From Halocalculus aciditolerans (GTDB lineage: Archaea > Halobacteriota > Halobacteria > Halobacteriales > Halobacteriaceae), in assembly GCF_014647475.1 (NCBI RefSeq), contig NZ_BMPG01000002.1:744001-808000 (forward strand): a stretch of 64,000 bases of DNA, written 5' to 3'. The notes beneath the pieces were generated by a model. It saw only the letters and a list, made by a program, of their open reading frames with translations. It did no database searches and had not been told where the DNA came from. Position numbers and translations under genes: made by a program. This document shows positions 43,157-52,451 of the stretch, in pieces (the stretch's first letter is position 1; every line of letters begins with the position of its first letter).

Positions 43157-46100
43157 TTAGTCGGCGCTGCCGGCGGCGGCGGGGGAGTCGCTGCCGGCGG
43201 GTTCGGGGAGGCTGCGGCGCGCGTCGCGCTCGGGGCGTTCGGCGATGGCGTCGCGGTAGGCGTCCGGCATCACCTTCACGAACGCGCTCTTGCTCGCCTC
43301 CCAGTCTTCGAGGAGGCCGCGGGCGCGCTCGGAGTCGGTGTAGGCGGCGTGGTTCTCGACGAGGCGGCGGAGCGCCTGTTCGTCGCGCTCGGAGAAGCCC
43401 TCCGAAACTGCGACCATGTCCGTGTTCGACTTCGCGTCGAGGTCGCCGTCGGGGTCGTGGACGTACGCGACACCGCCGCTCATGCCGGCAGCGAAGTTCT
43501 TCCCCACGTCGCCGAGGACGGCGACGACGCCGCCGGTCATGTACTCACAGCCGTGGTCGCCGACGCCTTCGACGACGGCGTGCGCGCCCGAGTTGCGGAC
43601 GGCGAACCGCTCGCCGGCGCGGCCGTTCACGTAGAGTTCGCCGTCGGTCGCGCCGTAGAGCGCGACGTTGCCGATGAGGCTGTTCTCGGCGGGGTCGAAG
43701 GCGGCGTCGGCGGGCGTGGAGATGCGGACTTTGCCGCCGGAGAGGCCCTTGCCGACGTAGTCGTTCGCGCCGCCGACGAGGTCGAGGGTGACGCCGGGGG
43801 CGAGCCACGCGCCGAGGGACTGGCCGGCGGTGCCGCGGAGGTCGAGGTGGACGCGGTCGTCGGGGAGGCCGCTGCCGCCGTTCTCCGTGACGACGGCGTT
43901 GCTGAGGCGGCCGCCGACGGCGCGGTCCGCGTTCGTGACGGGGCGGTCGAGGGTGACCGGCGTCCCGTCGGCGTCGAGCGCGTCGTCGATGTCGGCGAGG
44001 ACGCCTTCGTCGAAGTGCTCGGGGTCGGAGTCCTGTTCGCGGGTCTTGTGGCGGTCGTCGTCGCCCGCGGGTTCCGCGATGATGGAGGCGAGGTCGATGC
44101 CGGCGAGGCGGTCGTCGTCGACGTCGCGCTGGCTGAGGCACTCCGTGCGGCCGACCATCTCGTCGATAGTCGTAAAGCCGAGGTCGGCGGCGATCTCGCG
44201 GAGTTCCTGGGCGACGAAGCAGAGGAAGTTGACGACGTGCTGGGGCTGGCCGGGGAAGCGCTCTCTGAGGTCCTCGTCCTGCGTGGCGACACCGACGGGA
44301 CACGTGTTCTCGTGGCACTGCCGGGCCATGACACACCCGGAAGTAACGAGCGAGGCGGTGCCGAAGGCGAACTCCTCCGCGCCGAGGAGGGCGGCGACGG
44401 CGACGTCGCGACCGGTCTTCATCCCGCCGTCCGCGCGGAGAGTGACGCGGGAACGCAGGCCGGTCTCGCGGAGGAGCTGGTTCGCTTCCGCGAGCCCGAG
44501 CTCCCACGGCGCGCCGGCGTGCTTGATGGACGTCTTCGGGCTCGCGCCCGTCCCGCCGTCGTGGCCGGAGATGTGGATGCAGTCCGCGCCCGCTTTCGCG
44601 CAGCCCGCGGCGACGGTCCCGATGCCGGCTTCGGAGACGAGTTTGACCTGTACGCGCGCGTCGGGGTTGCCGGCGCGGAGGTCGTAGATGAGCTGTTTCA
44701 GGTCCTCGATGCTGTAGATGTCGTGCTGTGGCGGCGGGCTGATGAGGCCGACGCCCGGCGTCGCACACCGCACGTCCGCGATCATCTCGTTCACCTTCGA
44801 GCCCGGGAGGTGGCCGCCCTCGCCGGGTTTCGAGCCCTGCGCCATCTTGATCTGGAGGTCGTCGGCGGCGGCGAGGTACTCGCTCGTCACGCCGAACCGG
44901 CCGGACGCCACCTGCTTGATGCTGCACTCGCGCTCCGTGTCGAAGCGCTCCGGGGGCTCGCCGCCCTCGCCGGTGTTGGATTTCGCGCCGATGGCGTTCG
45001 TCGCCTCGGCGTTATTCTCGTGGGCCTCCGGGCTCAGACTCCCGAGGCTCATCGCGGCGGTGGAGAACCGCTCGACGATCTCCTCGACGGGCTCGACCTC
45101 CTCGACGGGAACGGGGTCGCGGTCGCTCTCGATGTCGAGGAGGCCGCGGAGCGCGCGCGTCTCGTTCTCGGCGTTCACGAGGTCGGAGAAGTCCGCGAAG
45201 TCCTCGTACTCGCCCCCGCGGACCGCGCCCTGGAGCGCGTGGACGGACTGCGGGTTCCAGCCGTGGAACCGGCCGTTCGAACGGTTCGAGAACTCGCCCT
45301 GCCGTTCGAGTTCGGGGTCGTCGTCGAACGCGACGCCGTGGCGGTCGCGGAGCTGTTCCTCGATGTCGTCGAGGTCGCGGCCGCCCGTCCGCGACGGCGT
45401 GTCCGAGAAGTGTTCGGCGACGAGGTCGTCGTCGAGGCCGATAATCTCGAACGTCTCCGCGCCGCGGTAGGACTCGACGGTGGAGATGCCGAGACGCGCC
45501 ATCACGGTGAGAAGGCCGTTTTCGAGCGCGCTGCGGTAGGTTTCGACGGCTTCGGCGTCGGTGACGTCCGCGGCCCCGGCGATGTCGACGATGGTTTCGA
45601 CGCCGAGGTAGGGGTTGATTGCGCCCGCGCCCTGCCCGAGGAGGCAGGCGTGGTCGTGGACGGTGCGCGGGGAGGCGGATTCGACGACGAGGCCGGTGCG
45701 GGCGCGGAGGCCCTCGCGGACGAGGTGGTGGTGGACCGCGCCGGTCGCGAGGAGCGCCGGGACGGCGAGCGTCGAGTCGTCGACGCCGCGGTCGGAGAGC
45801 ACGAGGAGTTCCGCGCCGTCGCGCACCGCGGCTTCGGCTTCGTCGCGCACGCGGTCGACGGCGTCCGCGAGGTCGGCGGAAGCGTCAAAGGTGAGGTCGA
45901 CGGTGACGTCGTCGAGGTCGGTGTCGCGGAGGCCCGCGAGGTCGCCGTCCGTCAGGATGGGCGAGTCGAGGCGCGCGCGGTGGGCGTGCTCGGGCGTCTC
46001 CGAGAGGAGGTCGCGCTGCCGGCCGAGGCGGACTTCGAGGCTCGTCACGAGCTCCTCGCGGATGTAATCGATGGGGGGGTTCGTGACCTGCGCGAACTGC

Positions 46101-47611
46101 TGGCGGAAATAAGTAGAGATGGGGCGGTCGAAGTCGTCGAGCGCGGCGAGCGGCGTGTCGTCACCCATCGACCCGACGGGGTCCTTCCCGACGTCGAGCA
46201 TCGGCTCTAAGAGCTCGTCGAGTTCGTCGTGCGTGTAGCCGAAGGTCGCCTGCTGGGCGCGCAGGTCGTCAGCGGGCCGCTCGGGCGTCGGGTCCGCGCT
46301 CGACTCGGGGCGGACGCCGTGTTCGGCGACCCACTCGCCGTACCGGTCGTCGGCGATGTCGTCGAAGACTTCGTCCTCCGGGACGATTCGGCCGTCCTCG
46401 GGGTCGGCGAGGAAGAGTTCGCCGGGGGCGAGCCGGCCGCGCTCGCGGACTTCGCTCGCGTCGTGTTCGAGCGCGCCCTGCTCGGACGCCATCACGAGCC
46501 GGCCGTCAGTCGTGACCTCGTAGCGACAGGGCCGGAGGCCGTTCCGGTCGAGGACCGCGCCGATGCGCGTTCCGTCCGTGCCGATGACGAGCGCGGGGCC
46601 GTCCCACGGCTCCACGAGGTTCGCGTGGTAGTCGTAGAAGTCGCGGCGCTCCTCGCTGAGCGCGTCGTTGCCCCGCCAGGCTTCGGGGACGAGCATCCGC
46701 ATCGCGTGCGGGAGGGACCGACCGCCGGCGAGGAGCGTGCCGAGCGCGTCGTCGAGGCTCGCCGTGTCCGACTGGTCGGGGTCGTCGACGACGGGCGTGA
46801 CGGCCGCGAGCTCGGCAGCGCTAAAGTCGCCTTCGAGGTCGCTCTCGCGGGCGCGCATCCAGTTCACGTTCCCTCTGATCGTGTTGAACTCGCCGTTGTG
46901 GGAGACGTTCGGGAAGGGGTGGGCGAGGTCCCACGCGCCGAGCGTGTTCGTGGAGAAGCGCGCGTGGACGACGGCGAACTTCGTCTCGATGCGGTCGTCG
47001 CCGAGGTCCGGGTAGTACTCTTGGAGCTGGGTCGCGAGGAGGAGGCCCTTGTAGACGACCGTCTCGCGGTCGAACGAGCAAACAGTAAAACGGTCGTGGG
47101 AGACGTCGCGGAGCGCGCGGGAGGCGACGTAGAGGCGGCGGTCGAACTCCGCAGTGTCCGCGTCGTCGGTCGGCGTGACGAAGGCCTGAGCGACGTGCGG
47201 TTCCGAGTCGAGCGCGGTCTGCCCGAGGCCGCTGTTGTCGGTGGGGACGTCGCGCCACGCGGCGATGTCGAGGCCGTGGTCGGCGACGATTGATTCGACC
47301 TCTTCGACGGTGGCGTCGCGGTCGGCCTCGTCGGCGGGGAGGAAGAGGGAGGCGGCGGCGTAGCGCTCGGGGAGGTCGTCGACGACGGATTCGAAGAACG
47401 CGTGGGGCGTGCGAATCATGACGCCCGCGCCGTCGCCGGTGTTCTGTTCCGCGCCGGTCGCGCCGCGGTGTTCGAGGTTCTCTAACAGGTCGAGCGCGTC
47501 GGCGAGGACGTCGTGGTTCGCTGGCCGGTCGAGGTCGGCGACGACGCCGACGCCACAGTTCGCGCGCTCGCGTACGGGAGCGGCGGGGCTTTTCGTGTGT
47601 GGGTCGCTCAT
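43157..47611 (-). CDS. gltB: Glutamate synthase, large (alpha) subunit
   Basis: 1484-aa glutamine:2-oxoglutarate amidotransferase. An 18-residue N-terminal segment precedes Cys19 (NCGVGVVADLDRP), which becomes the N-terminal nucleophile of the class II glutaminase domain after processing. The central and FMN synthase domains follow (GGKSNTGEGGE-like GAKSNTGEGGEPPERF, GHDGGTGASPKTSIKHAGAP), with 3Fe-4S cysteines in CVMARQCHENTCPVG and the C-terminal GXGXG beta-helix domain. No gltD is adjacent, suggesting a ferredoxin-type reductant or a distant partner. ATG 47611 is favoured over an upstream GTG by TATA spacing. Confidence 0.95.
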   Translation of the reverse strand: MSDPHTKSPAAPVRERANCGVGVVADLDRPANHDVLADALDLLENLEHRGATGAEQNTGDGAGVMIRTPHAFFESVVDDLPERYAAASLFLPADEADRDATVEEVESIVADHGLDIAAWRDVPTDNSGLGQTALDSEPHVAQAFVTPTDDADTAEFDRRLYVASRALRDVSHDRFTVCSFDRETVVYKGLLLATQLQEYYPDLGDDRIETKFAVVHARFSTNTLGAWDLAHPFPNVSHNGEFNTIRGNVNWMRARESDLEGDFSAAELAAVTPVVDDPDQSDTASLDDALGTLLAGGRSLPHAMRMLVPEAWRGNDALSEERRDFYDYHANLVEPWDGPALVIGTDGTRIGAVLDRNGLRPCRYEVTTDGRLVMASEQGALEHDASEVRERGRLAPGELFLADPEDGRIVPEDEVFDDIADDRYGEWVAEHGVRPESSADPTPERPADDLRAQQATFGYTHDELDELLEPMLDVGKDPVGSMGDDTPLAALDDFDRPISTYFRQQFAQVTNPPIDYIREELVTSLEVRLGRQRDLLSETPEHAHRARLDSPILTDGDLAGLRDTDLDDVTVDLTFDASADLADAVDRVRDEAEAAVRDGAELLVLSDRGVDDSTLAVPALLATGAVHHHLVREGLRARTGLVVESASPRTVHDHACLLGQGAGAINPYLGVETIVDIAGAADVTDAEAVETYRSALENGLLTVMARLGISTVESYRGAETFEIIGLDDDLVAEHFSDTPSRTGGRDLDDIEEQLRDRHGVAFDDDPELERQGEFSNRSNGRFHGWNPQSVHALQGAVRGGEYEDFADFSDLVNAENETRALRGLLDIESDRDPVPVEEVEPVEEIVERFSTAAMSLGSLSPEAHENNAEATNAIGAKSNTGEGGEPPERFDTERECSIKQVASGRFGVTSEYLAAADDLQIKMAQGSKPGEGGHLPGSKVNEMIADVRCATPGVGLISPPPQHDIYSIEDLKQLIYDLRAGNPDARVQVKLVSEAGIGTVAAGCAKAGADCIHISGHDGGTGASPKTSIKHAGAPWELGLAEANQLLRETGLRSRVTLRADGGMKTGRDVAVAALLGAEEFAFGTASLVTSGCVMARQCHENTCPVGVATQDEDLRERFPGQPQHVVNFLCFVAQELREIAADLGFTTIDEMVGRTECLSQRDVDDDRLAGIDLASIIAEPAGDDDRHKTREQDSDPEHFDEGVLADIDDALDADGTPVTLDRPVTNADRAVGGRLSNAVVTENGGSGLPDDRVHLDLRGTAGQSLGAWLAPGVTLDLVGGANDYVGKGLSGGKVRISTPADAAFDPAENSLIGNVALYGATDGELYVNGRAGERFAVRNSGAHAVVEGVGDHGCEYMTGGVVAVLGDVGKNFAAGMSGGVAYVHDPDGDLDAKSNTDMVAVSEGFSERDEQALRRLVENHAAYTDSERARGLLEDWEASKSAFVKVMPDAYRDAIAERPERDARRSLPEPAGSDSPAAAGSAD

Positions 47612-47632
47612 GCCACACAATCACTCACCTCT

Positions 47633-47640
47633 GGATAAAG
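47633..47640 (-). promoter_or_regulatory. TATA box of gltB
   Basis: The minus strand reads CTTTATCC, centred about 26 bases upstream of ATG 47611, the leaderless spacing. It fixes the gltB start. Confidence 0.6.
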
Positions 47641-47658
47641 GCGTGACCCTGAAACTAC

Positions 47659-47680
47659 TAGGGACTCCCCTAACCCCCTA
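47659..47680. promoter_or_regulatory. Candidate operator upstream of gltB
   Basis: TAGGG and CCCTA form an inverted repeat separated by ACTC (47659-47672), and a further CCCTA half-site follows at 47676-47680. The cluster lies 48-69 bases upstream of the gltB start, just beyond its TATA box, where haloarchaeal activators bind. The regulator is unknown. Confidence 0.35.
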
Positions 47681-47728
47681 AATGTGTATAAGGCCCACAA
47701 CAATCGTGAGAGATACCGCCGCGGCGCG

Positions 47729-49240
47729 TCAGTACGACTTCGCGAAGAACGCCGTCGTCGCCGCGTCCTCGCCGCAGACCACGCAGTCGTCCTCTGGGCC
47801 GTGCTCCGGTTCGGGGACGCGCTCGCCCTCGAACTCGGACGCCGTCCGCGCGACCGCGTCGTCCTCGAACGGCACCATCACGATCTCCGCGTGAATCTGG
47901 TCCTTGATCTCGCCCTCGCACGCCTCGTCGCCGCACCACGGGGCCTTCACGTAGCCCTTGTGCTGGCCGAGCGTTCCTAACAGGTCCGCGCGGTCCGACG
48001 CCTCCCGGACGTTCTCCGTGAGGTTCTCGTAGGCCGCGTCGTAGAGCTTATCGTACACCGCGTCGAGGTGCTCCGCCGTCCACTCCAGGACGCCCGCGCG
48101 GTCCTCGACGGTGTTCTCGCCGTCGGGGCGGTGGACCACGGTGACCTCCTCGTCTTCGACCTCGTTCGGGCCGATTTCGAACCGGACGGGGACGCCTTTC
48201 AGCTCCCACTCGTTGAACTTGAAGCCGGGGTTGCGCTCGTCGCGGTCGTCGAGGTGCACGCGCACCCCGGAGGACTCGAGTTCGGCGGCGATTTCGCTGG
48301 AGTACTGGAGGACGTCCTCTTTCGTGTCCTCCTGCCAGATGGGGACGATGACGACCTGCTCGGGGGCCATCGTCGGCGGCAGCACGAGGCCCTGGTCGTC
48401 CGAGTGCGTCATGATGAGCGCGCCGAGCGCCCGCCACGACAGCCCCCACGACGTCGTGTGCGCCGTCCGCTCCACCTCGTCCTCGTCGGCGAAGGTGATG
48501 TCGAACGCCTCCGCGAACGACTGGCCGAGGTGGTGGCTCGTCCCGCCCTGCACGGACTTCCCGTCCGGCATCAGCGCCTCGACAGTAGTCGTCGCCTTCG
48601 CCCCCGGGAACTTGTCGTGCTCGGGCTTCTGCCCGCGGAGGACGGGGATGCCGAGCACGTCCTCGTAGAGGCGCTGGTACTGGTCGAGGCGGAGCGTCGT
48701 CTCCGCCCACGCCTCCTCGTCGGACGCGTGCGCCGTGTGCCCCTCCTGCCACAGGAACTCCCGGGTGCGGAAGAACGGCTTCGTATCCGTCGCCTCCCAC
48801 CGCACGACGGAGTTCCACTGATTGAGGCGGAGCGGGAGGTCGCGGTGCGAGCGCACCCACTTCGCCATGTACGGCGCGATGATGGACTCCGACGTCGGCC
48901 GGACCGCGAGCCGCTCTTCGAGCTCCTCGTAGCCACCGTGGGTCACCCACGCCACCTCGGGGTCGAACCCTTCGACGATGTCCTTCTCCCGTTCGAGGTA
49001 GGACTCCGGGATGAACATCGGGAAGGAGGCGTTCTCCGCGCCCGTCTGCTTGAACCACGTGTCGAGGTGCTCCTGGAGGGACTCCCAGAGCGCGTAGCCG
49101 CGCGGCCGCACGACGATGAACCCGCCCATCGCCTCCGGGCCGTAGCTCGCGAGCTCCGCCTTCTGGACGACCTCGGCGTACCAGTCGCCGGGGCTGTACT
49201 CTTTCGACTCGGTGATGCCGAGATCCTGCTCGTCGCTCAT
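47729..49240 (-). CDS. proS: Prolyl-tRNA synthetase, archaeal/eukaryotic type
   Basis: 503-aa class II synthetase. Motif 2 region is around NQWNSVVRWEATDTKPFFRTREFLWQEGHTAH (split here: RWEATDTKPFFRTREFLW), and motif 3 lies near TTSWGLSWRALGALIMTHSD. Then come the anticodon-binding domain and a C-terminal zinc domain with cysteines in PWCGDEACEG and CVVCGEDA. It ends in FFAKSY, as in archaeal-type ProS. The ATG at 49240 has GGATTTAAG about 29 bases upstream; a longer open frame upstream is not coding. Confidence 0.95.
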   Translation of the reverse strand: MSDEQDLGITESKEYSPGDWYAEVVQKAELASYGPEAMGGFIVVRPRGYALWESLQEHLDTWFKQTGAENASFPMFIPESYLEREKDIVEGFDPEVAWVTHGGYEELEERLAVRPTSESIIAPYMAKWVRSHRDLPLRLNQWNSVVRWEATDTKPFFRTREFLWQEGHTAHASDEEAWAETTLRLDQYQRLYEDVLGIPVLRGQKPEHDKFPGAKATTTVEALMPDGKSVQGGTSHHLGQSFAEAFDITFADEDEVERTAHTTSWGLSWRALGALIMTHSDDQGLVLPPTMAPEQVVIVPIWQEDTKEDVLQYSSEIAAELESSGVRVHLDDRDERNPGFKFNEWELKGVPVRFEIGPNEVEDEEVTVVHRPDGENTVEDRAGVLEWTAEHLDAVYDKLYDAAYENLTENVREASDRADLLGTLGQHKGYVKAPWCGDEACEGEIKDQIHAEIVMVPFEDDAVARTASEFEGERVPEPEHGPEDDCVVCGEDAATTAFFAKSY

Positions 49241-49408
49241 ACGGAGGACAACGGCCTGATACGGTCTTAAATCCGGTGAAGCGCCGTTCACTCCTCGCAC
49301 GCGACGGCGAACGCGCCGCCGTCGACCCGCGGACCGATGGGGTTCGACGCCGCAGTAGATAACCGTGCCGGCGAGAAGATTAAGTGGGTGGGCTTCGTTG
49401 CCATGGGT

Positions 49409-49549
49409 ATGGGTGACACGAAGCGCGGCCGTGAGCGCAAAGGCACCGTCAAACGCGAACAGCGTCTCGAAGCGGAAGTGCATCGAGAGCTAGACGCGAG
49501 CGACGAGCCGCCCGAGCCCGAGGACGACGAGCTCGAAATCGGTAGCTAA
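49409..49549 (+). CDS. Very short conserved haloarchaeal protein (46 aa)
   Basis: The frame MGDTKRGRERKGTVKREQRL opens a half-basic, half-acidic 46-aa protein: the N-terminal 20 residues are K/R-rich, the C-terminal half is D/E-rich (EPPEPEDDELEIGS). Three in-frame starts are close together (49337, 49403, 49409); a GATTAAG element centred at 49381 is 28 bases before 49409, which favours that ATG and a leaderless mRNA. Function unknown; the charge split suggests a nucleic-acid-binding or disordered peptide. Confidence 0.6.
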   Translation: MGDTKRGRERKGTVKREQRLEAEVHRELDASDEPPEPEDDELEIGS

Positions 49550-49578
49550 CGGCCGACCACCGTCAACGCCTTCTTTCG

Positions 49579-50058
49579 CTAGTCGACGTCGACACCGAAC
49601 GGGCTCTCTCGCTCCGTCCACCGCCAGCCCGGGAGTCGCGTCTGCACGCCGGCGGCGAGCGCCGCGTCGAGGTCGTCCTCGCCCGCCGTCCCCCCGTGCG
49701 ACTGCAGGTCCGCGTAGTGGAACGTCGCCTCCGCGAGCAGCCGCCGCGGCTGGTTCCCCGCGACGACCGCGGCGAGCTCGCGGCCGAGGAGTTCGTCCAC
49801 GACGAACCCCGGGTAGTCGCCGGCGACGTCGAGGTCGCGGAGCACGGCGACGAGAGCGGCGGCGTTCACCGCGCGGTCGCCGTCCGCGAACGTCTCGTCG
49901 ACGACGCGGCGGTAGCCGGCTGCGTCGATGTGGTCGACGCGCGTGTCGAAGGCGTCGGCGAGGTCGTCGCGAACCGCGTTCGCGAGGGCGACGACGACGG
50001 GCGCTCGGTCGCGGACCCACGCGTACTGGTCGGCGACGAGAGCGGGCGTGACGTCCAT
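49579..50058 (-). CDS. Conserved hypothetical protein
   Basis: 159-aa soluble acidic protein, predicted mainly helical, beginning DVTPALVADQYAWVRDRAPV. I do not recognise a catalytic motif or family. The ATG at 50056-50058 has a strong palindromic TATA element (TTATAA, 50084-50089) about 28 bases upstream, so it is probably leaderless. The same element sits upstream of divergent aCPSF1. Confidence 0.65.
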   Translation of the reverse strand: MDVTPALVADQYAWVRDRAPVVVALANAVRDDLADAFDTRVDHIDAAGYRRVVDETFADGDRAVNAAALVAVLRDLDVAGDYPGFVVDELLGRELAAVVAGNQPRRLLAEATFHYADLQSHGGTAGEDDLDAALAAGVQTRLPGWRWTERESPFGVDVD

Positions 50059-50081
50059 ACGGGGTCGTGGTTTGCGAAGGC

Positions 50082-50090
50082 TTTTATAAT
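50082..50090. promoter_or_regulatory. Palindromic TATA box shared by two divergent genes
   Basis: TTTTATAAT contains the self-complementary hexamer TTATAA at 50084-50089. On the minus strand it is about 28 bases from the ATG at 50058; on the plus strand it would start transcription near 50113, giving aCPSF1 a leader of about 145 bases. Use in both directions is inferred from sequence and spacing only. Confidence 0.45.
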
Positions 50091-50258
50091 GTCGCGTGTA
50101 ACGCTCACGGTAAGCGGGTTTTCGACGCTACATTCCCGCGGTGCCACCGGACCACTCCGATACACCGCCACGATGCTTCCCGGCCACGGACGACGACCGG
50201 CAGTTTCCGTCCTTCGCCGTCCGTCCGCCGGCCCACCCAGCCCGCACCAGGACCCACT

Positions 50259-52178
50259 ATGAGTACGGTAGAGAAGCAACTCGACGACCTGAAAGAGACG
50301 ATTGCGAGCGAAGTACCGCCCGACATCTCCGTTACCGAAGTCAAGTACGAAGGCCCGGAGGTGGTCGTGTACACCCGCGACCCCCGGAAGTTCGCCGAAG
50401 ACGGCGACCTCGTTCGGAACCTCGCGAGCAAACTCCGCAAGCGCATCACCATCCGCCCGGACCCCGACGTCCTCTCCGCGCCCGAGAAAGCGCGCGAGGA
50501 GATTATGGCCGTCATCCCGGAGGACGCCGGCGTCACCGACCTCGACTTCCACGAGGACACCGGTGAGGTCGTCATCGAGGCGCAGAAACCCGGAATGGTC
50601 ATCGGCCGCCACGGCTCGACGCTCCGGGAGATAACGCAGGAATCCGGGTGGACGCCCGAAGTCGTCCGCACGCCCCCCATCGAATCCTCGACGGTCTCCA
50701 ACGTCCGGGACTTCCTGAAGACGGAGCGCGACGACCGCCGCCGCATCCTCGAAAAGGTCGGCCGACAGATTCACCGCGAGGAGATGGCGGACGACGAGTA
50801 CGTCCGCATCACGACGCTCGGCTGCTGTCGCGAGGTCGGGCGCGCGTCCTTCGTCCTCTCCACGCCGGAAACCCGCATTCTCATCGACTGCGGCGACAAA
50901 CCGGGGAGCGAGGACGAAGTCCCCTACCTCCAGGTGCAGGAGGCGCTCGGCGCGGGCGCGAACACCATCGACGCCGTCGTGCTCACGCACGCCCACCTCG
51001 ACCACTCCGCGCTCATCCCGCTCCTCTTCAAGTACGGCTACGACGGCCCCATCTACTGCACGGAACCCACCCGCGACCTGATGGGCCTCCTGACGCTCGA
51101 CTACCTCGACGTCGCCTCGAAGGAGGGGCGGACGCCGCCCTACGAGTCCGAGATGGTGCGCGAGGCCATCAAACACTGCATCCCGCTCGAATACGGCGAC
51201 GTCACCGATATCGCGCCCGACGTGAAGCTCACCTTCCACAACGCCGGGCACATCCTCGGCAGTGCGGTGAGCCACTTCCACATCGGCGACGGCCTCTACA
51301 ACGTCGCGTTCTCCGGCGACATCCACTACGAGGACACCCGCCTCTTCAACGGCGCGGTGAACGACTTCCCGCGCGTCGAAACCCTCGTCATGGAGTCCAC
51401 CTACGGCGGCCGGAACGACTACCAGACCGACCGCGAAGACTCCGAGGAACGACTCATCGAAGTCATCAACGAGACCTTCGATAGGGGCGGCAAGGTCGTC
51501 ATCCCCGCGTTCGCCGTCGGCCGCTCGCAGGAACTCATGCTCGTCTTAGAGGAGGCGATGCGGGAGGACAAGATTCCCACCGTCCCCATCCACCTCGACG
51601 GCATGATCTGGGAAGCCACCGCCATCCACACCACCTACCCCGAATACCTCCGCGACGACCTCAGAGACCGCATCTTCCACGAGGACGAGAACCCCTTCCT
51701 CGCCGACCAGTTCAACCACATCGACGGCGGCGAAGAAGAACGCATGGACGTCGCCGAGGGCGACGAATGCATCGTCCTCTCCACCTCCGGGATGGTCACC
51801 GGCGGCCCCATCATGAGCTGGCTCGAACACGCCGGCCCCGACCCAGACAACCGCCTCGTCTTCGTCGGCTACCAGGCCCAGGGAACCATGGGCCGCCGCA
51901 TCCAATCCGGCTGGGACGAAATCCCCATCGGCGGCGAAGGCGGCCGCACCCAGCGCCTCACCCTCAACATGGACGTCGAAACCGTCGACGGGTTCTCCGG
52001 CCACGCCGACCGCGCCGGCCTCATGAACTTCGTCAAAACGATGAACCCCCGCCCCGAGAAAGTCCTCTGCGTCCACGGCGACGAACGCTCGGTACAGGAC
52101 CTCTCAAGCGGTCTCTACCACGACCACAACATCCGCACCTTCGCCCCCAAGAACCTCGAAACCTTCCGGTTCCTATAG
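50259..52178 (+). CDS. aCPSF1 beta-CASP ribonuclease (archaeal CPSF73/FttA)
   Basis: 639-aa archaeal cleavage factor, known as a transcription-termination ribonuclease. Two N-terminal KH domains (about 1-145; MVIGRHGSTLREI is a KH loop) are followed by the metallo-beta-lactamase core with HAHLDHSALIP near residues 244-254, CTEPTRDLM, GDIHYEDT and GHILGSA, and the beta-CASP insert (VVIPAFAVGRSQELML). The late motifs STSGMVTGGPIM and GFSGHADRAGL complete the active site. The start ATG 50259 is inferred; a 29-codon frame at 50173-50262 overlaps it by four bases. Confidence 0.94.
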   Translation: MSTVEKQLDDLKETIASEVPPDISVTEVKYEGPEVVVYTRDPRKFAEDGDLVRNLASKLRKRITIRPDPDVLSAPEKAREEIMAVIPEDAGVTDLDFHEDTGEVVIEAQKPGMVIGRHGSTLREITQESGWTPEVVRTPPIESSTVSNVRDFLKTERDDRRRILEKVGRQIHREEMADDEYVRITTLGCCREVGRASFVLSTPETRILIDCGDKPGSEDEVPYLQVQEALGAGANTIDAVVLTHAHLDHSALIPLLFKYGYDGPIYCTEPTRDLMGLLTLDYLDVASKEGRTPPYESEMVREAIKHCIPLEYGDVTDIAPDVKLTFHNAGHILGSAVSHFHIGDGLYNVAFSGDIHYEDTRLFNGAVNDFPRVETLVMESTYGGRNDYQTDREDSEERLIEVINETFDRGGKVVIPAFAVGRSQELMLVLEEAMREDKIPTVPIHLDGMIWEATAIHTTYPEYLRDDLRDRIFHEDENPFLADQFNHIDGGEEERMDVAEGDECIVLSTSGMVTGGPIMSWLEHAGPDPDNRLVFVGYQAQGTMGRRIQSGWDEIPIGGEGGRTQRLTLNMDVETVDGFSGHADRAGLMNFVKTMNPRPEKVLCVHGDERSVQDLSSGLYHDHNIRTFAPKNLETFRFL

Positions 52179-52181
52179 TAC

Positions 52182-52215
52182 CTTTTGCTGCGCGCGCTTC
52201 GCGCGCTGGCAAAAG
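52182..52215 (+). terminator. Long GC-rich hairpin directly after aCPSF1
   Basis: CTTTTGC at 52182-52188 pairs with GCAAAAG at 52209-52215, and GCGCGC at 52192-52197 with GCGCGC at 52201-52206 around a TTC loop. It starts four bases after the aCPSF1 stop. The following sequence to about 52350 is low-complexity GC-rich DNA typical of haloarchaeal intergenic repeats. Confidence 0.5.
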
Positions 52216-52451
52216 CTACGCTAAAAGCACTCCTCCTTCGGTTCGCTTCGCTCCCCTCAGTCGTCGGCCCGAGCGCTCCCGTTGGTCGCGCTCGGTGAAT
52301 CGCGACCCTTCCGGGCTCTTCGAGCCGCTCGGGTCGCGAACGCTGGCCGCGGAGTCGGCTCAGTTTGCAAGAGAACGTGGTTTGTCCGGCCCGGAACACC
52401 CAGATTGACCGGCGCAGACCTTTACCACCGTGAGGGGGAAGAGTGCGAGAG

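Noticed and set aside
49241-49483. N-terminal extension of prolyl-tRNA synthetase
   Set aside because: The frame is open upstream, but the extra residues are not protein-like, and a TATA box lies 29 bases before ATG 49240.
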